Positions 8,517-17,146 of a stretch of 64,000 bases of DNA are shown piece after piece. The stretch covers positions 124,001 through 188,000 of the forward strand of contig NZ_JBHUIT010000001.1 of the NCBI RefSeq assembly GCF_042683045.1. Direction: 5' to 3'. Numbering within the stretch: the stretch's first letter is position 1; each line of letters begins with the position of its first letter. Both the position numbers and the translations under genes were made by a program. Source of the stretch: Luteolibacter algae (GTDB lineage Bacteria; Verrucomicrobiota; Verrucomicrobiia; Verrucomicrobiales; Akkermansiaceae). Under the pieces are notes generated by a model that was not told the origin of the DNA, did no database searches, and saw nothing but the letters and a program-made list of their open reading frames with translations.

Positions 8517-9338
8517 TTAGTTCGATCCGACACGAATCAGGAAATCAGGATCATTTTCGATTGCCGCCTGGTTCGACCAATGGCGCATGTCCCGCATTTC
8601 GTCCTCATCCATCAGTTGAACATTCCCTGCAAGGCAGGCGGTTACTGTTTTCCCATCGTAACGGAAATCCACAAAACCATGGCTGGATGCCGGGCTGTCC
8701 TCGCTAAATTCTGTGGAAGACCAGATCGGGCGGGTGAGTTTTGGCGAGCGTATCTCGAAATAGCCCGGGCTGTCTTTCCCGGAGCGTGCCGAGGAGAAAA
8801 CGATCAGTTCCTCCGGGGCGTGAGCCTCCGCGAGATGGGTGAGATGAAATTTTCCATAGGCTTCCAGCAGCCGTGGGGATGGAGGGAGCGGGCTGCCACT
8901 CCCGAAGTGTCCGCCGAGAAAGACGGCATTGATACCCAGATTTGGTTTCACGCTGACAAGGTAGTCGCTGTTTTGTTCGTCCAGGGCGGTCTCGTTGCCG
9001 TTGAAAAGCATGACTCCATCAATGCGCGGAGCGTTTGCGGCGAGCCGCCACGGGTAACGCGCATTCATCGGGGAGGCCAATGGCCTGCCATCAAGATCTG
9101 TGACTTCTGGATCGGATTGGTAGCCGGGCATCACCTGGCCATTATGATCGGAAGGGTAGGAAAGATAGGCTGTGATCAGATTTTTGGCGGCGTTGATTTC
9201 CGTGACCATTCGCGCTTTCTGACGCAGGCTGAGATAGCCTGTCGCGGAGATGCCAGCAAGGGTGGCAATGATCGCTGTGGTGACCAGGAGTTCTAAAAGT
9301 GTGAAGCCGCTTGCGTGGGGGCGTATGCGTTTTTTCAT
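8517..9338 (-). CDS. Prepilin-like protein with N-methylation motif
   Basis: A 273-residue protein with a class III signal: a short basic leader, then GFTLLELLVTTAIIATLAGI, cleaved before Phe and methylated by prepilin peptidase in this family. Many Verrucomicrobiota encode large numbers of such single pseudopilins. The globular part has no domain I can name. It overlaps the upstream secreted-protein gene by four bases (ATGA at 9335-9338), which indicates translational coupling. Confidence 0.88.
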   Translation of the reverse strand: MKKRIRPHASGFTLLELLVTTAIIATLAGISATGYLSLRQKARMVTEINAAKNLITAYLSYPSDHNGQVMPGYQSDPEVTDLDGRPLASPMNARYPWRLAANAPRIDGVMLFNGNETALDEQNSDYLVSVKPNLGINAVFLGGHFGSGSPLPPSPRLLEAYGKFHLTHLAEAHAPEELIVFSSARSGKDSPGYFEIRSPKLTRPIWSSTEFSEDSPASSHGFVDFRYDGKTVTACLAGNVQLMDEDEMRDMRHWSNQAAIENDPDFLIRVGSN

Positions 9339-10411
9339 AGTGAAAGGGGTGTTCTGGAGAGGCGGAAAAACCGTTTTTCCTGAGGTGAATTCTGTTGCCA
9401 GGAGAAGGACCTGGCGGTCTGCGTGGAAAAGGTTTCAAGATCCATCCACGAGTTTTCCGTCAGGTCGGGACTCGCTTGGAGCACATAGCTGAAGCCCGGG
9501 AGGGCGACAAAAGAGAGGGCTACCTCCCCCGAGCTCTTCCGCTCGAAACTATTGAAGCCAAGCTCCGGTAGATTGTAGCTGATGCTAAGGCGGGGTGCGG
9601 AGTCTCCGAAGAGCTCGTGGACCGGATCTTCCTTGGTGTAGTAGGATACGAATTCGCCACCCTGCTGGAGTGCCGGATGAAGTGAGGTGACCGTCAGCCA
9701 GATAAACCCTTGGTTCAGGCTCTCACGGAGGTAACGGCCGATATCCGCCTGGCCATGGGAAATATGGTAGATCACCGTGGTGTCGACCGGGACCAGATCA
9801 CCCGTCGATAGGCCGGAAATTTCCGCGATTGCCCAGGGCGCCGGTTCAAACCCATCGGTCACATTGTTGCTGACGTCACGAGGTGCGCCCGAGGGATCGA
9901 AGCCCAGCGCGTAGGCATTGCGTTTTCCTCTCGAAGCATCTCCCATCGGCGAAGTTTCCGTGAAAGTCGATGCCTCGTTTTCGTTACGAAAACCAGTGCC
10001 GAAAAGCTCCAGCGGACGCCCGCTATCAGCATCGGGAAGCGCTAGGTAGCCATAGGTAGACCAATGGTCCTCGCTGGGATCATAACGGAAAAGTCTGTCC
10101 TGGGCGATGACTGCCGAGAGTGAAATACTGTTTATTTCGTAGTTTTCCGCTCCCAGTCCGGTAGGGATTCCTGCCGACTCGGTATCGAATTTCACGATAA
10201 ACTGGCCGAAGCGATCGTCCTGATCTCCTGCGGCAGGAAGAGCGCTGAAGGTCGATGCCTGGGCGCGGAATCCCGGCGTGCCATTGGAAGGATACATCCA
10301 GCGGTCTTCGGATGGTTCCAGGATGGTGAGTGTCACGCTCTCCCCAGCTGCCGCCGAGCAAGTGAGGAGAGCGCCTAACAACACGGAGAATCTAGTAATT
10401 ACTGCTTTCAC
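9335..10411 (-). CDS. Secreted protein, DNRLRE-like with C-terminal beta domain
   Basis: A 358-residue protein with a signal peptide (first 22 residues). The central region (about 25-270) reads like a DNRLRE-type beta-sandwich (VTLTILEPSEDRWMYPSNGT.. and a late APRLSISYN). The last 80 residues contain FSYVLQASPDLTENSW, a short beta module common in verrucomicrobial secreted proteins. Function unknown; an extracellular structural or adhesive role is inference. Its 5' end overlaps the PEP-CTERM gene by 20 bases and its 3' end overlaps the prepilin gene by 4. Confidence 0.78.
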   Translation of the reverse strand: MKAVITRFSVLLGALLTCSAAAGESVTLTILEPSEDRWMYPSNGTPGFRAQASTFSALPAAGDQDDRFGQFIVKFDTESAGIPTGLGAENYEINSISLSAVIAQDRLFRYDPSEDHWSTYGYLALPDADSGRPLELFGTGFRNENEASTFTETSPMGDASRGKRNAYALGFDPSGAPRDVSNNVTDGFEPAPWAIAEISGLSTGDLVPVDTTVIYHISHGQADIGRYLRESLNQGFIWLTVTSLHPALQQGGEFVSYYTKEDPVHELFGDSAPRLSISYNLPELGFNSFERKSSGEVALSFVALPGFSYVLQASPDLTENSWMDLETFSTQTARSFSWQQNSPQEKRFFRLSRTPLSL

Positions 10412-11078
10412 GGCGACGCTTGAAGCTGAGAAGTGAAAACGAAAGAAGCGCGAGCAAAGGTGCTGCTGGCTCCGGGACGACTTGGGTGAAGCTATCGGCT
10501 ACGGCGAGATCCAGCTGGTAAATCGTGCCGTGCGGAGCAGTGGTCCACTCGATGGTGTAGCTGGAGATATTTTCAGGCGCCGAGGATAAATCCCATTGCC
10601 ATGCATAGTTGGTCGAGGGCACTGGCGGCCCACCGAATCCGCCGGAGAAATTCCCTGTCGAAGTGCCGGTGTGGCTGGCGGCGATGGATTGGGCGCCTCC
10701 GTTGAAGCTGAGCACCGGATCACTGCCAAATGCGGAACCTAGATCTGCCTGGAAAATGATCGTTTCCGGATTCAAGGAAGTGGTGCCCGAGATACTGAAG
10801 GTGCCGGGTGTGCCTGCATCATAAAGGGAAGACGAGGCAAAATAGCCACCACCGGAGACTTTATTGAAGGAGCCGTTAGCGGTCGAGCCGGAGTCTGGAT
10901 CGATCGCTGCCGGCCAAGGATTTGTCGCTGTAGGGTAGGATGGGTATCCGCTTGCCGAGGTGTAGTTTGTGGCATTGAGTCCAGTCCAGGCTGCGGATTC
11001 CGAATTTCCCGGAAGCGTGAAGCTGATGGCGGCATGCAGTGGTGAGGATAAGGCGAGAAGCAAAACGTGAAATTTCAT
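10392..11078 (-). CDS. PEP-CTERM sorting domain protein
   Basis: A 228-residue secreted protein with a signal peptide, a Ser/Thr/Gly/Ala-rich beta-type body and a C-terminal sorting signal (VVPEPAAPLLALLSFSLLSF then KRRRESSNY). It is expected to be processed by an exosortase and released to the surface or matrix. It sits second in a four-gene leftward unit, 10 bases after DUF6607, overlapping the next gene by 20 bases. Confidence 0.87.
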   Translation of the reverse strand: MKFHVLLLALSSPLHAAISFTLPGNSESAAWTGLNATNYTSASGYPSYPTATNPWPAAIDPDSGSTANGSFNKVSGGGYFASSSLYDAGTPGTFSISGTTSLNPETIIFQADLGSAFGSDPVLSFNGGAQSIAASHTGTSTGNFSGGFGGPPVPSTNYAWQWDLSSAPENISSYTIEWTTAPHGTIYQLDLAVADSFTQVVPEPAAPLLALLSFSLLSFKRRRESSNY

Positions 11079-11088
11079 ATTTTTTGGA

Positions 11089-12018
11089 TCAGTTTATGGT
11101 GAGATAGGGGCGGAGGGTCTTGGCGGTTTCCGTAGCTCCGGGTGCGGTTTTCTGCAGATCGCTCAGAGCTTGTGAGAGACCGGTGCCGCTGTGGGAGGTG
11201 GTGTAGGAGAAGGTCTTTTCCGCTGAATCACATGCGCTGAGCCAGAAGGCGCGGATATCCTTCCAGGCAGTTTGGTTTTCCCGCCACCAGTTGAGCGCGA
11301 TTTCGGCCCTTTCGGATTCCACGCGTGTGTAGCGGTTCAGGCCCGTTTCGTGTGCGATCGCTTTGCTGGGATTGCCCCGGTCAATAACTTTCAGGTTGTC
11401 CTGGAAATGAAGCCAACCGGTCCCGGAAACGGTGTGGGTATTGGTGCCGAGCAGGTAATCGTAATCGTCTCTTACCGAGTATTCCCGGCGCGGCAATGGA
11501 CGGCGTGTATCGGCGCCCCGCCATGTGGAAATACCGAGCCCGTGGCTCCATTTTCCCGATCCTTCATAGCGAGGGGTATCATCTACACTGGTGACAAGCT
11601 GAGTCCATCTTCCTGCGGAATCCTCCTTCCGAAGGGTAATCCTAGTCCATTCATCAATGCCGTCCGCACCGCTGTAAGCGAGCAGCTCGCTATCCTGCCA
11701 AGTCCAGATCTGCGCCCAGTGCTTGATGACCATATCGGTCTTCTTCTTCGAGTGGTTTACGACAAGAAGATGCTGGAGAATGATTCTCTCCGGGGTGTTT
11801 TCCGCGACCACGACGACTTCCAGGGCGTGCTCGTGATAGGGCTTGCTGGCTATCGGGTAATTCTCGGTGAAACTGGAGTCTTCTGTGAAATTGAAATCGA
11901 CCTCGAAGGTGCCGGCCATCGAGAGGATGGCTTTGCGGTCGGCCTCTGGTGGAGCTGCTTGCAAATTTAGAGCGGCTAGAAATAGGGAGCTGAGTATTGC
12001 TTTCACGGACAGAACCAT
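11089..12018 (-). CDS. DUF6607 family secreted protein
   Basis: A 309-residue exported protein (signal peptide about residues 1-21) that I match to the DUF6607 family by the overall pattern: GTFEVDFNFTEDSSF, an aromatic-rich core with HWAQIWTWQDSELLAY, and a late ESERAEIALNWWRENQTAWKDIR. The family has no established function. It is the promoter-proximal gene of the unit running 12018 to 8517. Confidence 0.75.
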   Translation of the reverse strand: MVLSVKAILSSLFLAALNLQAAPPEADRKAILSMAGTFEVDFNFTEDSSFTENYPIASKPYHEHALEVVVVAENTPERIILQHLLVVNHSKKKTDMVIKHWAQIWTWQDSELLAYSGADGIDEWTRITLRKEDSAGRWTQLVTSVDDTPRYEGSGKWSHGLGISTWRGADTRRPLPRREYSVRDDYDYLLGTNTHTVSGTGWLHFQDNLKVIDRGNPSKAIAHETGLNRYTRVESERAEIALNWWRENQTAWKDIRAFWLSACDSAEKTFSYTTSHSGTGLSQALSDLQKTAPGATETAKTLRPYLTIN

Positions 12019-12123
12019 GCGCTGGTCCTCGATTTCCCGCTAACGCCCGGTTGTCACAGATGAGCGGTAGCTTGTCATTGCCGCGTGACACGGAGGGGCG
12101 CTGGCGTAACATCCGCGACTGTG

Positions 12124-12897
12124 ATGAAAATTAAGTCCCATTACTGCCGGAGCTTGGTTCTGAGTATTCCGCTGTGGCTCGGTGCGATGATTTCCTGTGC
12201 CTCCCAAGCATCTTTGCCAAGCCCCTCATTGCCGGCTCCGAAGGCTCCTCCTCAGATTTTTTCCGAGTATAGTGCTGATAGAGATGCCACAATGGCGGGT
12301 GGATGGACGCGGGGAATGGATATGTCCGGAGTGGCTTTCGATGATACACGCACTGCGACTCTGATCACTCCCAGGCACGTTGTGATGGCGAAGCACTATT
12401 CCCGGAATGTGGGCGATGCCGTGATTTTCCATGATCGGAATGGCCGCCGCGCCGTGCGCAGGATTCAAGCTTTGATGGCGACTTCTTCCGATATTATGGT
12501 TGGATTGCTCAATGAGCCCCTGCCAGCCGCGTATCACAGCTATGCGCTGCCCTCCGTTTCTCCGAATACTGCGGACTTAGTAGATCGGCCGGTAATAGTC
12601 AGTGATCAAAAAAGGTCTCTTTTCATTCATTTGATTTCATCTATCCACGGTGGAACGATCGCTTTCAAGCAGGACGAGTCAGATCGGTATGGGTGGGGTA
12701 AGAATCTGGTGGTTGGAGACAGTGGTAACCCATCGTTCATGATCTCAGGTGGCGAGTTGGTATTGCTGGAGACCCATACCTATGGGGGCGCCGGATCCGG
12801 GCCGTTTTACGGGGCTGCTTCCGTCCAGACGGAGATTCGCGAAGCGATCACGAAGCTGGATCCCGGCTATCGGATTCGGACGGTGCGGATTCCTTGA
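12124..12897 (+). CDS. Trypsin-like serine protease, probable lipoprotein
   Basis: A 257-residue protein with an N-terminal export signal and Cys25, which may be a lipidation site. A chymotrypsin-fold triad can be placed: His91 in LITPRHVVMAKH, Asp123 in SSDIMVGLL and Ser200 in VVGDSGNPSF. GDSGNP replaces the usual GDSGGP, which could alter activity. I chose the ATG at 12124 because the hydrophobic signal follows. It is divergent from DUF6607 across about 100 bases. Substrate unknown. Confidence 0.72.
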   Translation: MKIKSHYCRSLVLSIPLWLGAMISCASQASLPSPSLPAPKAPPQIFSEYSADRDATMAGGWTRGMDMSGVAFDDTRTATLITPRHVVMAKHYSRNVGDAVIFHDRNGRRAVRRIQALMATSSDIMVGLLNEPLPAAYHSYALPSVSPNTADLVDRPVIVSDQKRSLFIHLISSIHGGTIAFKQDESDRYGWGKNLVVGDSGNPSFMISGGELVLLETHTYGGAGSGPFYGAASVQTEIREAITKLDPGYRIRTVRIP

Positions 12898-12961
12898 AGA
12901 TTGTCCCGCAGAGCTTCTCGGAGCTTGAGTGCCGGAGTTTATCAGCTACTTTTCCGGGTAG

Positions 12962-13468
12962 ATGGATTTCTTTTTCGACAACATTATCTTTTTCCTGGCC
13001 GCAGCTGCCGGGCTTGTGCAGTGGTGGAAATCCACCCAGGAAGCCAAGCAGGAAAAATTGGCGGAAGAACAACGGCGTGAGCAGATCAAGCGGTATCTTG
13101 CCGAGCAGGAGGCTGGAAGGACCGAAGTGACAGCTCCGCGTGCGGCAATTCCGCCCCCGATTCCGAAATCCGCTCCGGTGGCCGTTGTTCCTGAAAAGAA
13201 GGTCGGCAAGCCACTTGCGAATGCTTCAGGAATGAAGATGCACGATGAGCTGGAAAGGCAACGGGCCATCGCCGATAGGCTCGCGGAGATCGAGCAGCGC
13301 AAACGATCGGAAAAAACAAAAATGGGCGGGAAAGGGAGCGAACACCAGCAGTATGTATCCGGGCCGTGCATCGGCGTGAAATCCAGGCTCCGCAACATGA
13401 AGGAGCTAAGGCAGGCGGTGGTTGTGAAAGAAATTCTCGACTCTCCGGTAAGCTTGCGCCAGCTCTGA
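12962..13468 (+). CDS. Membrane-anchored coiled-coil protein, unknown
   Basis: A 168-residue protein with one N-terminal hydrophobic segment (FFFDNIIFFLAAAAGLV), then a charged, coiled-coil-prone stretch (QEAKQEKLAEEQRREQIKRYL), a Pro/Ala linker, a second charged helix (about 93-120) and a basic C-terminal part. No family recognised. The C-terminal SRLRNMKELRQAVVVKEILDSP looks like a conserved docking helix. It is 39 bases ahead of the methyltransferase on the same strand. Confidence 0.7.
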   Translation: MDFFFDNIIFFLAAAAGLVQWWKSTQEAKQEKLAEEQRREQIKRYLAEQEAGRTEVTAPRAAIPPPIPKSAPVAVVPEKKVGKPLANASGMKMHDELERQRAIADRLAEIEQRKRSEKTKMGGKGSEHQQYVSGPCIGVKSRLRNMKELRQAVVVKEILDSPVSLRQL

Positions 13469-13507
13469 GCTTGATTTGCCCACTCCTCTGGGGCTTTCTC
13501 CCAAGAG

Positions 13508-14719
13508 ATGAGCGGTGGCGAAAAAAAGGTGGGAAGACTGAGATTGGAACTTTTTCCGAGAGCTGAGGCAGCAGTCAGAAGTGGTCATCCCTGGGTCTAC
13601 GGGGATAGCATCAAAAAGCAGAACCGGCAAGGAGCGACCGGAGAGTTGGCCGTGATGTATGACAAGCGGGATCGCTTTCTGGCTGTAGGTTTATACGAGG
13701 CGGAATCCCCCATCCGTGTCCGGATTCTCCATTGTGGGAAGCCCGCAATGCTGGATCACGATTGGTGGCTGGAGAAGGCGCGGTTGTGTCTTTCCAAACG
13801 TGAAGAACAAGTCCTTGGGTCCGGAACAGACGGAGCACGAATGATCAACGGGGAAAGCGAAGGGTTTCCCGGTATTGTAGCAGATAGATACGGGGACACC
13901 CTGGTGGTGAAAGTTTATGCGGCCGGTTGGTTCGCGCTCTGGGAGGAAATCGAGGCGGTTTTCCGTGAAGTATTTGCTCCACAGTATCTCGTTCTGAGAA
14001 TGAGCCGCAACATTGTGGCCAAGGCGAAGGAATATGGCTTGGAAGAAGGCTTCCGTGGCGAGGCCGGCGCTGAAATTGTGGTGTTCTCTGAAAATGGAAT
14101 CCGTTTCGAATCCGCCGTGCTGAGAGGGCAGAAGACCGGGTTTTTCCTCGATCAGCGCGATAATCGTTCTCGTGTTGAGCAACTTGCAAAAGGGCGTGAC
14201 GTGCTGAATGTGTTCAGCTTTTCAGGAGGGTTCTCCCTTTATGCTGCCCGTGGGGGTGCCGATTCGGTGACTGACCTCGATATCAGCGCACATGCGCTGG
14301 AAAGCGCTGCGCGGAATTTTTCCCTCAATTCCAGTGATCCGAGAATCGCGCAGGTGACGAAGTTTTCCGTGCAGGCGGATGCCTTTCGCTGGATGGAGGA
14401 AGATGAAAAGATGTTTGATCTGATCATCGTGGATCCTCCCAGCCTGGCCAAAAGAGAGTCGCAGCGAGAGGGTGCTGTGCGGGCTTATACGAGGCTGAAT
14501 TCCAGAGCGATGGAGCGGTTGAAGCCGGGTGGTGTATTGGTGGCTGCCTCTTGTTCCGCGCATGTTTCGGCAGAAGAATTCCACACTTTGGTTGAGCAAT
14601 GCATCCAAGCGGATGGCAGGCGCTGGCGCGAGCTATGGCGGCACGGGCACGCGCCGGATCATCCGGCGAATTTCCGGGAGGCGGAGTATCTGAAAGCGGT
14701 GTGTCTGGAAATGATCTGA
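13508..14719 (+). CDS. rlmI: Class I SAM-dependent 23S rRNA m5C methyltransferase (RlmI family)
   Basis: A 403-residue protein with an N-terminal PUA-type RNA-binding domain (about 8-80, SGHPWVYGDSI) and a Rossmann methyltransferase domain. Motifs are LNVFSFSGGFSLYAARGG (SAM binding, about 233-250), IIVDPPS (306-312) and AASCSAHVS with Cys349 as the likely nucleophile. Relatives modify C1962 of 23S rRNA (E. coli numbering); the exact site here is inferred from family. It appears to have its own start context. Confidence 0.9.
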   Translation: MSGGEKKVGRLRLELFPRAEAAVRSGHPWVYGDSIKKQNRQGATGELAVMYDKRDRFLAVGLYEAESPIRVRILHCGKPAMLDHDWWLEKARLCLSKREEQVLGSGTDGARMINGESEGFPGIVADRYGDTLVVKVYAAGWFALWEEIEAVFREVFAPQYLVLRMSRNIVAKAKEYGLEEGFRGEAGAEIVVFSENGIRFESAVLRGQKTGFFLDQRDNRSRVEQLAKGRDVLNVFSFSGGFSLYAARGGADSVTDLDISAHALESAARNFSLNSSDPRIAQVTKFSVQADAFRWMEEDEKMFDLIIVDPPSLAKRESQREGAVRAYTRLNSRAMERLKPGGVLVAASCSAHVSAEEFHTLVEQCIQADGRRWRELWRHGHAPDHPANFREAEYLKAVCLEMI

Positions 14720-14769
14720 TGCGGGGGAAGCACTTGCCGAATCAACGAACGCATCAATAATATCCACTT

Positions 14770-15639
14770 ATGTCATTTGCAGAACGCCGATTTCCTTCTG
14801 ACCGTGGCGATATCATGCCGCAGCTTACGCCGGTGGTGAAATGGCTCTTGATTCTGAATCTAGGGATCTATTTCACCGATCTGCTTTTTTTAGACCATAG
14901 CATCCGGAATGAGTTTGCATTCACTATTCATTCAGCAGTTCACGAACGGAGAATCTGGGAGTTTGTAACCTTCCAGTTCATTCATGGGAGCGTAGGACAC
15001 GTGGTTTTCAATTGTATCGGTCTGTATTTTTTCGGCCCGTGGATGGAGCGGTGGTGGGGGGCTGTGCGGTTCACATCCTTTTATCTCATCTCCGGTATCG
15101 GGGGAGCATTGTTCTATATGCTCTTAAAATACATCCATGTGCTGCCGAGCGTTACCGATACTTCCGGATTGGTGGGTGCTTCGGCAGGGATATACGGCAT
15201 TCTTGTAGGAGTTGCAATGATTGCACCAAACTTGCGCGTCTCGCTGCTATTCCCGCCGGTTACGCTGAGCATCAAGCAAATGGCGCTTGCGTTGATGGCC
15301 ATTTCCATCGGGTCCATTGTGTTTAAAATCGGCGGAAATGAAGGCGGGGAGGCCGGCCATATGGGAGGCGCGATTGTTGGCTTTTTACTGATGCAACTCG
15401 CGAAGTGGCAAGGCTGGATCCGGAGCGGGGGAGGGCGGGAACCCGCCGCTTTTCGCGGTATTCCCGGGAACAAAACCCGGGAAATCGGGCCCAAAATCCG
15501 GCCACGGACGCGGGTCGATCTACGCTCCTCGACGGAGGTTGATAAGATATTGGATAAAATCTCAGAGCATGGATTCCAGAGTTTGACCGCTGAGGAGCGG
15601 GATTTGCTTCACCGCGTGGCGAATCGCGATAAGGATTGA
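14770..15639 (+). CDS. Rhomboid family intramembrane serine protease
   Basis: A 289-residue polytopic protein. The catalytic Ser138 lies in GASAG (136-140, with IYG following), and His197 in GEAGHMGGAIVG. The HGSVGHVVFN motif (72-81) in an earlier helix fits the oxyanion region. It cleaves transmembrane substrates within the inner membrane. The last 30 residues (ILDKISEHGFQSLTAEERDLL) form a short cytoplasmic tail often attached to rhomboids of this group. mazG begins four bases after the stop, so the two are probably one operon. Confidence 0.92.
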   Translation: MSFAERRFPSDRGDIMPQLTPVVKWLLILNLGIYFTDLLFLDHSIRNEFAFTIHSAVHERRIWEFVTFQFIHGSVGHVVFNCIGLYFFGPWMERWWGAVRFTSFYLISGIGGALFYMLLKYIHVLPSVTDTSGLVGASAGIYGILVGVAMIAPNLRVSLLFPPVTLSIKQMALALMAISIGSIVFKIGGNEGGEAGHMGGAIVGFLLMQLAKWQGWIRSGGGREPAAFRGIPGNKTREIGPKIRPRTRVDLRSSTEVDKILDKISEHGFQSLTAEERDLLHRVANRDKD

Positions 15640-15642
15640 GCT

Positions 15643-16452
15643 ATGACGGATGAGGAAATGATCAATTGCTGCGAGCCGGGTAAGCAAATGGAAAGATTGC
15701 GTGCTGTGATGCATCGGTTGCGTGCGCCCGGTGGATGTCCGTGGGATGCGGAGCAGACGCATGAATCCATCGTGCCGAATCTGATTGAAGAGGCATATGA
15801 GACGGTCGACGCAATAAAGCGGGGAGATGATGCGGACATGGTCGAAGAGCTAGGAGACTTGCTCTTACAGGTGGTTTTCCACAGCGAGATTGCCGAAGGA
15901 GACAAACGCTTTGATTTTGAAGAAGTGGCACGAGGAATTTCCGAAAAACTCATCCGCAGGCACCCTCACGTTTTCGCCACATCCACGGCCGACGATGCCG
16001 ATGCTGTCCTGAAGCAGTGGGATGAAATCAAGCGGAAGGAAAAAGGTGAGAAGGAGGTCCCTTACCTACACGGCGTCGGCAAGGGTTTGCCGGCACTTGT
16101 CCGGGCGGGAAAACTCCAGAAGAAGGCGGCAAAAGTCGGCTTTGATTGGCCGGTCGAGACAGGAGTTCTGGCAAAGATCCGAGAGGAGTTGTGCGAGTTG
16201 CAATCCGCGGTGGAGGAAAGAAATATGCACGCCGTGGAGGAGGAACTGGGCGATCTTTTGTTCTCTGTGGTGAACTTGGCCCGCTTCCGGAATATCGATC
16301 CGGAGATACTAATGTCTCAAGCGAATGCCAAGTTTGAGCGTCGTTTTGGCGCGATGGAAAAAGAACTCAAGGAGCGCGGTCGCTCGCTGGAAGAAGCGGA
16401 TTTGGTGGAAATGGAAACCGCCTGGGTGAGGGTAAAAGAGCAGGGATTTTGA
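15643..16452 (+). CDS. mazG: Nucleoside triphosphate pyrophosphohydrolase MazG
   Basis: A 269-residue protein with two MazG repeats. The first has CPWDAEQTHESI and the metal-binding EEAYE...EELGD motif; the second has REELCELQSAVEE...EELGDLLFSVVNLAR. Length matches the E. coli enzyme (263). It hydrolyses NTPs and dNTPs to monophosphates, as house-cleaning or starvation control. A strong hairpin follows the stop. Confidence 0.95.
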   Translation: MTDEEMINCCEPGKQMERLRAVMHRLRAPGGCPWDAEQTHESIVPNLIEEAYETVDAIKRGDDADMVEELGDLLLQVVFHSEIAEGDKRFDFEEVARGISEKLIRRHPHVFATSTADDADAVLKQWDEIKRKEKGEKEVPYLHGVGKGLPALVRAGKLQKKAAKVGFDWPVETGVLAKIREELCELQSAVEERNMHAVEEELGDLLFSVVNLARFRNIDPEILMSQANAKFERRFGAMEKELKERGRSLEEADLVEMETAWVRVKEQGF

Positions 16453-16472
16453 GGAAATAGCGCATTTTTGCT

Positions 16473-16505
16473 CCTTTTCCATTGCCCGATGGAAAAGGTT
16501 TGTTA
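16473..16505 (+). terminator. Hairpin terminator after mazG
   Basis: CCTTTTCCAT (16473-16482) pairs perfectly with ATGGAAAAGG (16489-16498) across a six-base loop, followed by TTTGTTAG, an imperfect T tract. It probably ends or attenuates rhomboid-mazG transcription. Confidence 0.6.
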
Positions 16506-16506
16506 G

Positions 16507-16531
16507 CTTTCCCAACGTTTTGCTGGGAAAG
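16507..16531 (+). promoter_or_regulatory. Hairpin covering the HNH gene ribosome binding site
   Basis: CTTTCCCA (16507-16514) pairs with TGGGAAAG (16524-16531). The right arm is the purine-rich Shine-Dalgarno (GGGAAAGG) 4-11 bases before the ATG at 16535, so folding would mask the ribosome site. It comes directly after the mazG terminator hairpin. Confidence 0.45.
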
Positions 16532-16534
16532 GAT

Positions 16535-17146
16535 ATGAGTGCTCCTCTTGAATTACCTGTGCTTGTGTTGAACCGTTATTGGCAACCGGTCCACACTTGT
16601 TCGGCCAGACGTGCCGTCCACCTTCTTTGTATCGGCCACGCTCATGTGGTGCAGGTCGATGGCGAGGAAAAATTCACAACCCACGATCTAGGCTCTTGGA
16701 TCGGTCACTCGAAAGGCATTGTCAGCGAGGAAATGATCCACAGCGTGAGGCTGGCTTTGCTGGTGCCCAAGATCATTGTTTTGTCGATCTATGACAGCCT
16801 GCCCAGACTGGAGCTGAAGTTCACCCGGCGGAATGTATTTTTAAGAGATAAGTTCACCTGCCAGTATTGCCTGAAAGTTTTACCGGAAAACAAACTGAAT
16901 CTGGATCATGTCATTCCACGGGACAAAGGCGGTAAAACAACCTGGGAGAACATTGTTGCCTCCTGTGTGAAGTGTAATACGCGCAAGGCGAACAAGTTTC
17001 CCCAAGAGGCGAACATGTATCCGGCAAACAAGCCTTTCGCTCCCAGATGGCGTCCGCTTTACGGGCTGCAGGAAAATGGATTGGGGGATGAAAGCTGGGC
17101 CCACTTTTTGCATTTTGGCAAAAAAGAAAGCCGCAAGACCGCGTGA
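16535..17146 (+). CDS. HNH endonuclease
   Basis: A 203-residue protein. The C-terminal half holds an HNH/beta-beta-alpha-metal nuclease: zinc-type cysteines CxxC at 109/112 and CxxC at 144/147, with the core LNLDHVIPRDKGGKTTWENI (His125, Asn139). The N-terminal region begins LPVLVLNRYWQPVHTCSARRAV, typical of a widespread chromosomal HNH family of uncertain role. I chose the ATG at 16535 for its good Shine-Dalgarno. It ends exactly where the convergent prenyl synthase gene ends. Confidence 0.9.
   Translation: MSAPLELPVLVLNRYWQPVHTCSARRAVHLLCIGHAHVVQVDGEEKFTTHDLGSWIGHSKGIVSEEMIHSVRLALLVPKIIVLSIYDSLPRLELKFTRRNVFLRDKFTCQYCLKVLPENKLNLDHVIPRDKGGKTTWENIVASCVKCNTRKANKFPQEANMYPANKPFAPRWRPLYGLQENGLGDESWAHFLHFGKKESRKTA

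Noticed and set aside
8580..9296. Rightward frame of 238 codons opposite the prepilin gene
   Set aside because: Antisense to a gene with a clear prepilin signal; the protein has no signal or motif.
11272..11970. Rightward frame of 232 codons opposite the DUF6607 gene
   Set aside because: Antisense shadow; no recognisable domain, and the DUF6607 frame has a signal peptide and operon context.
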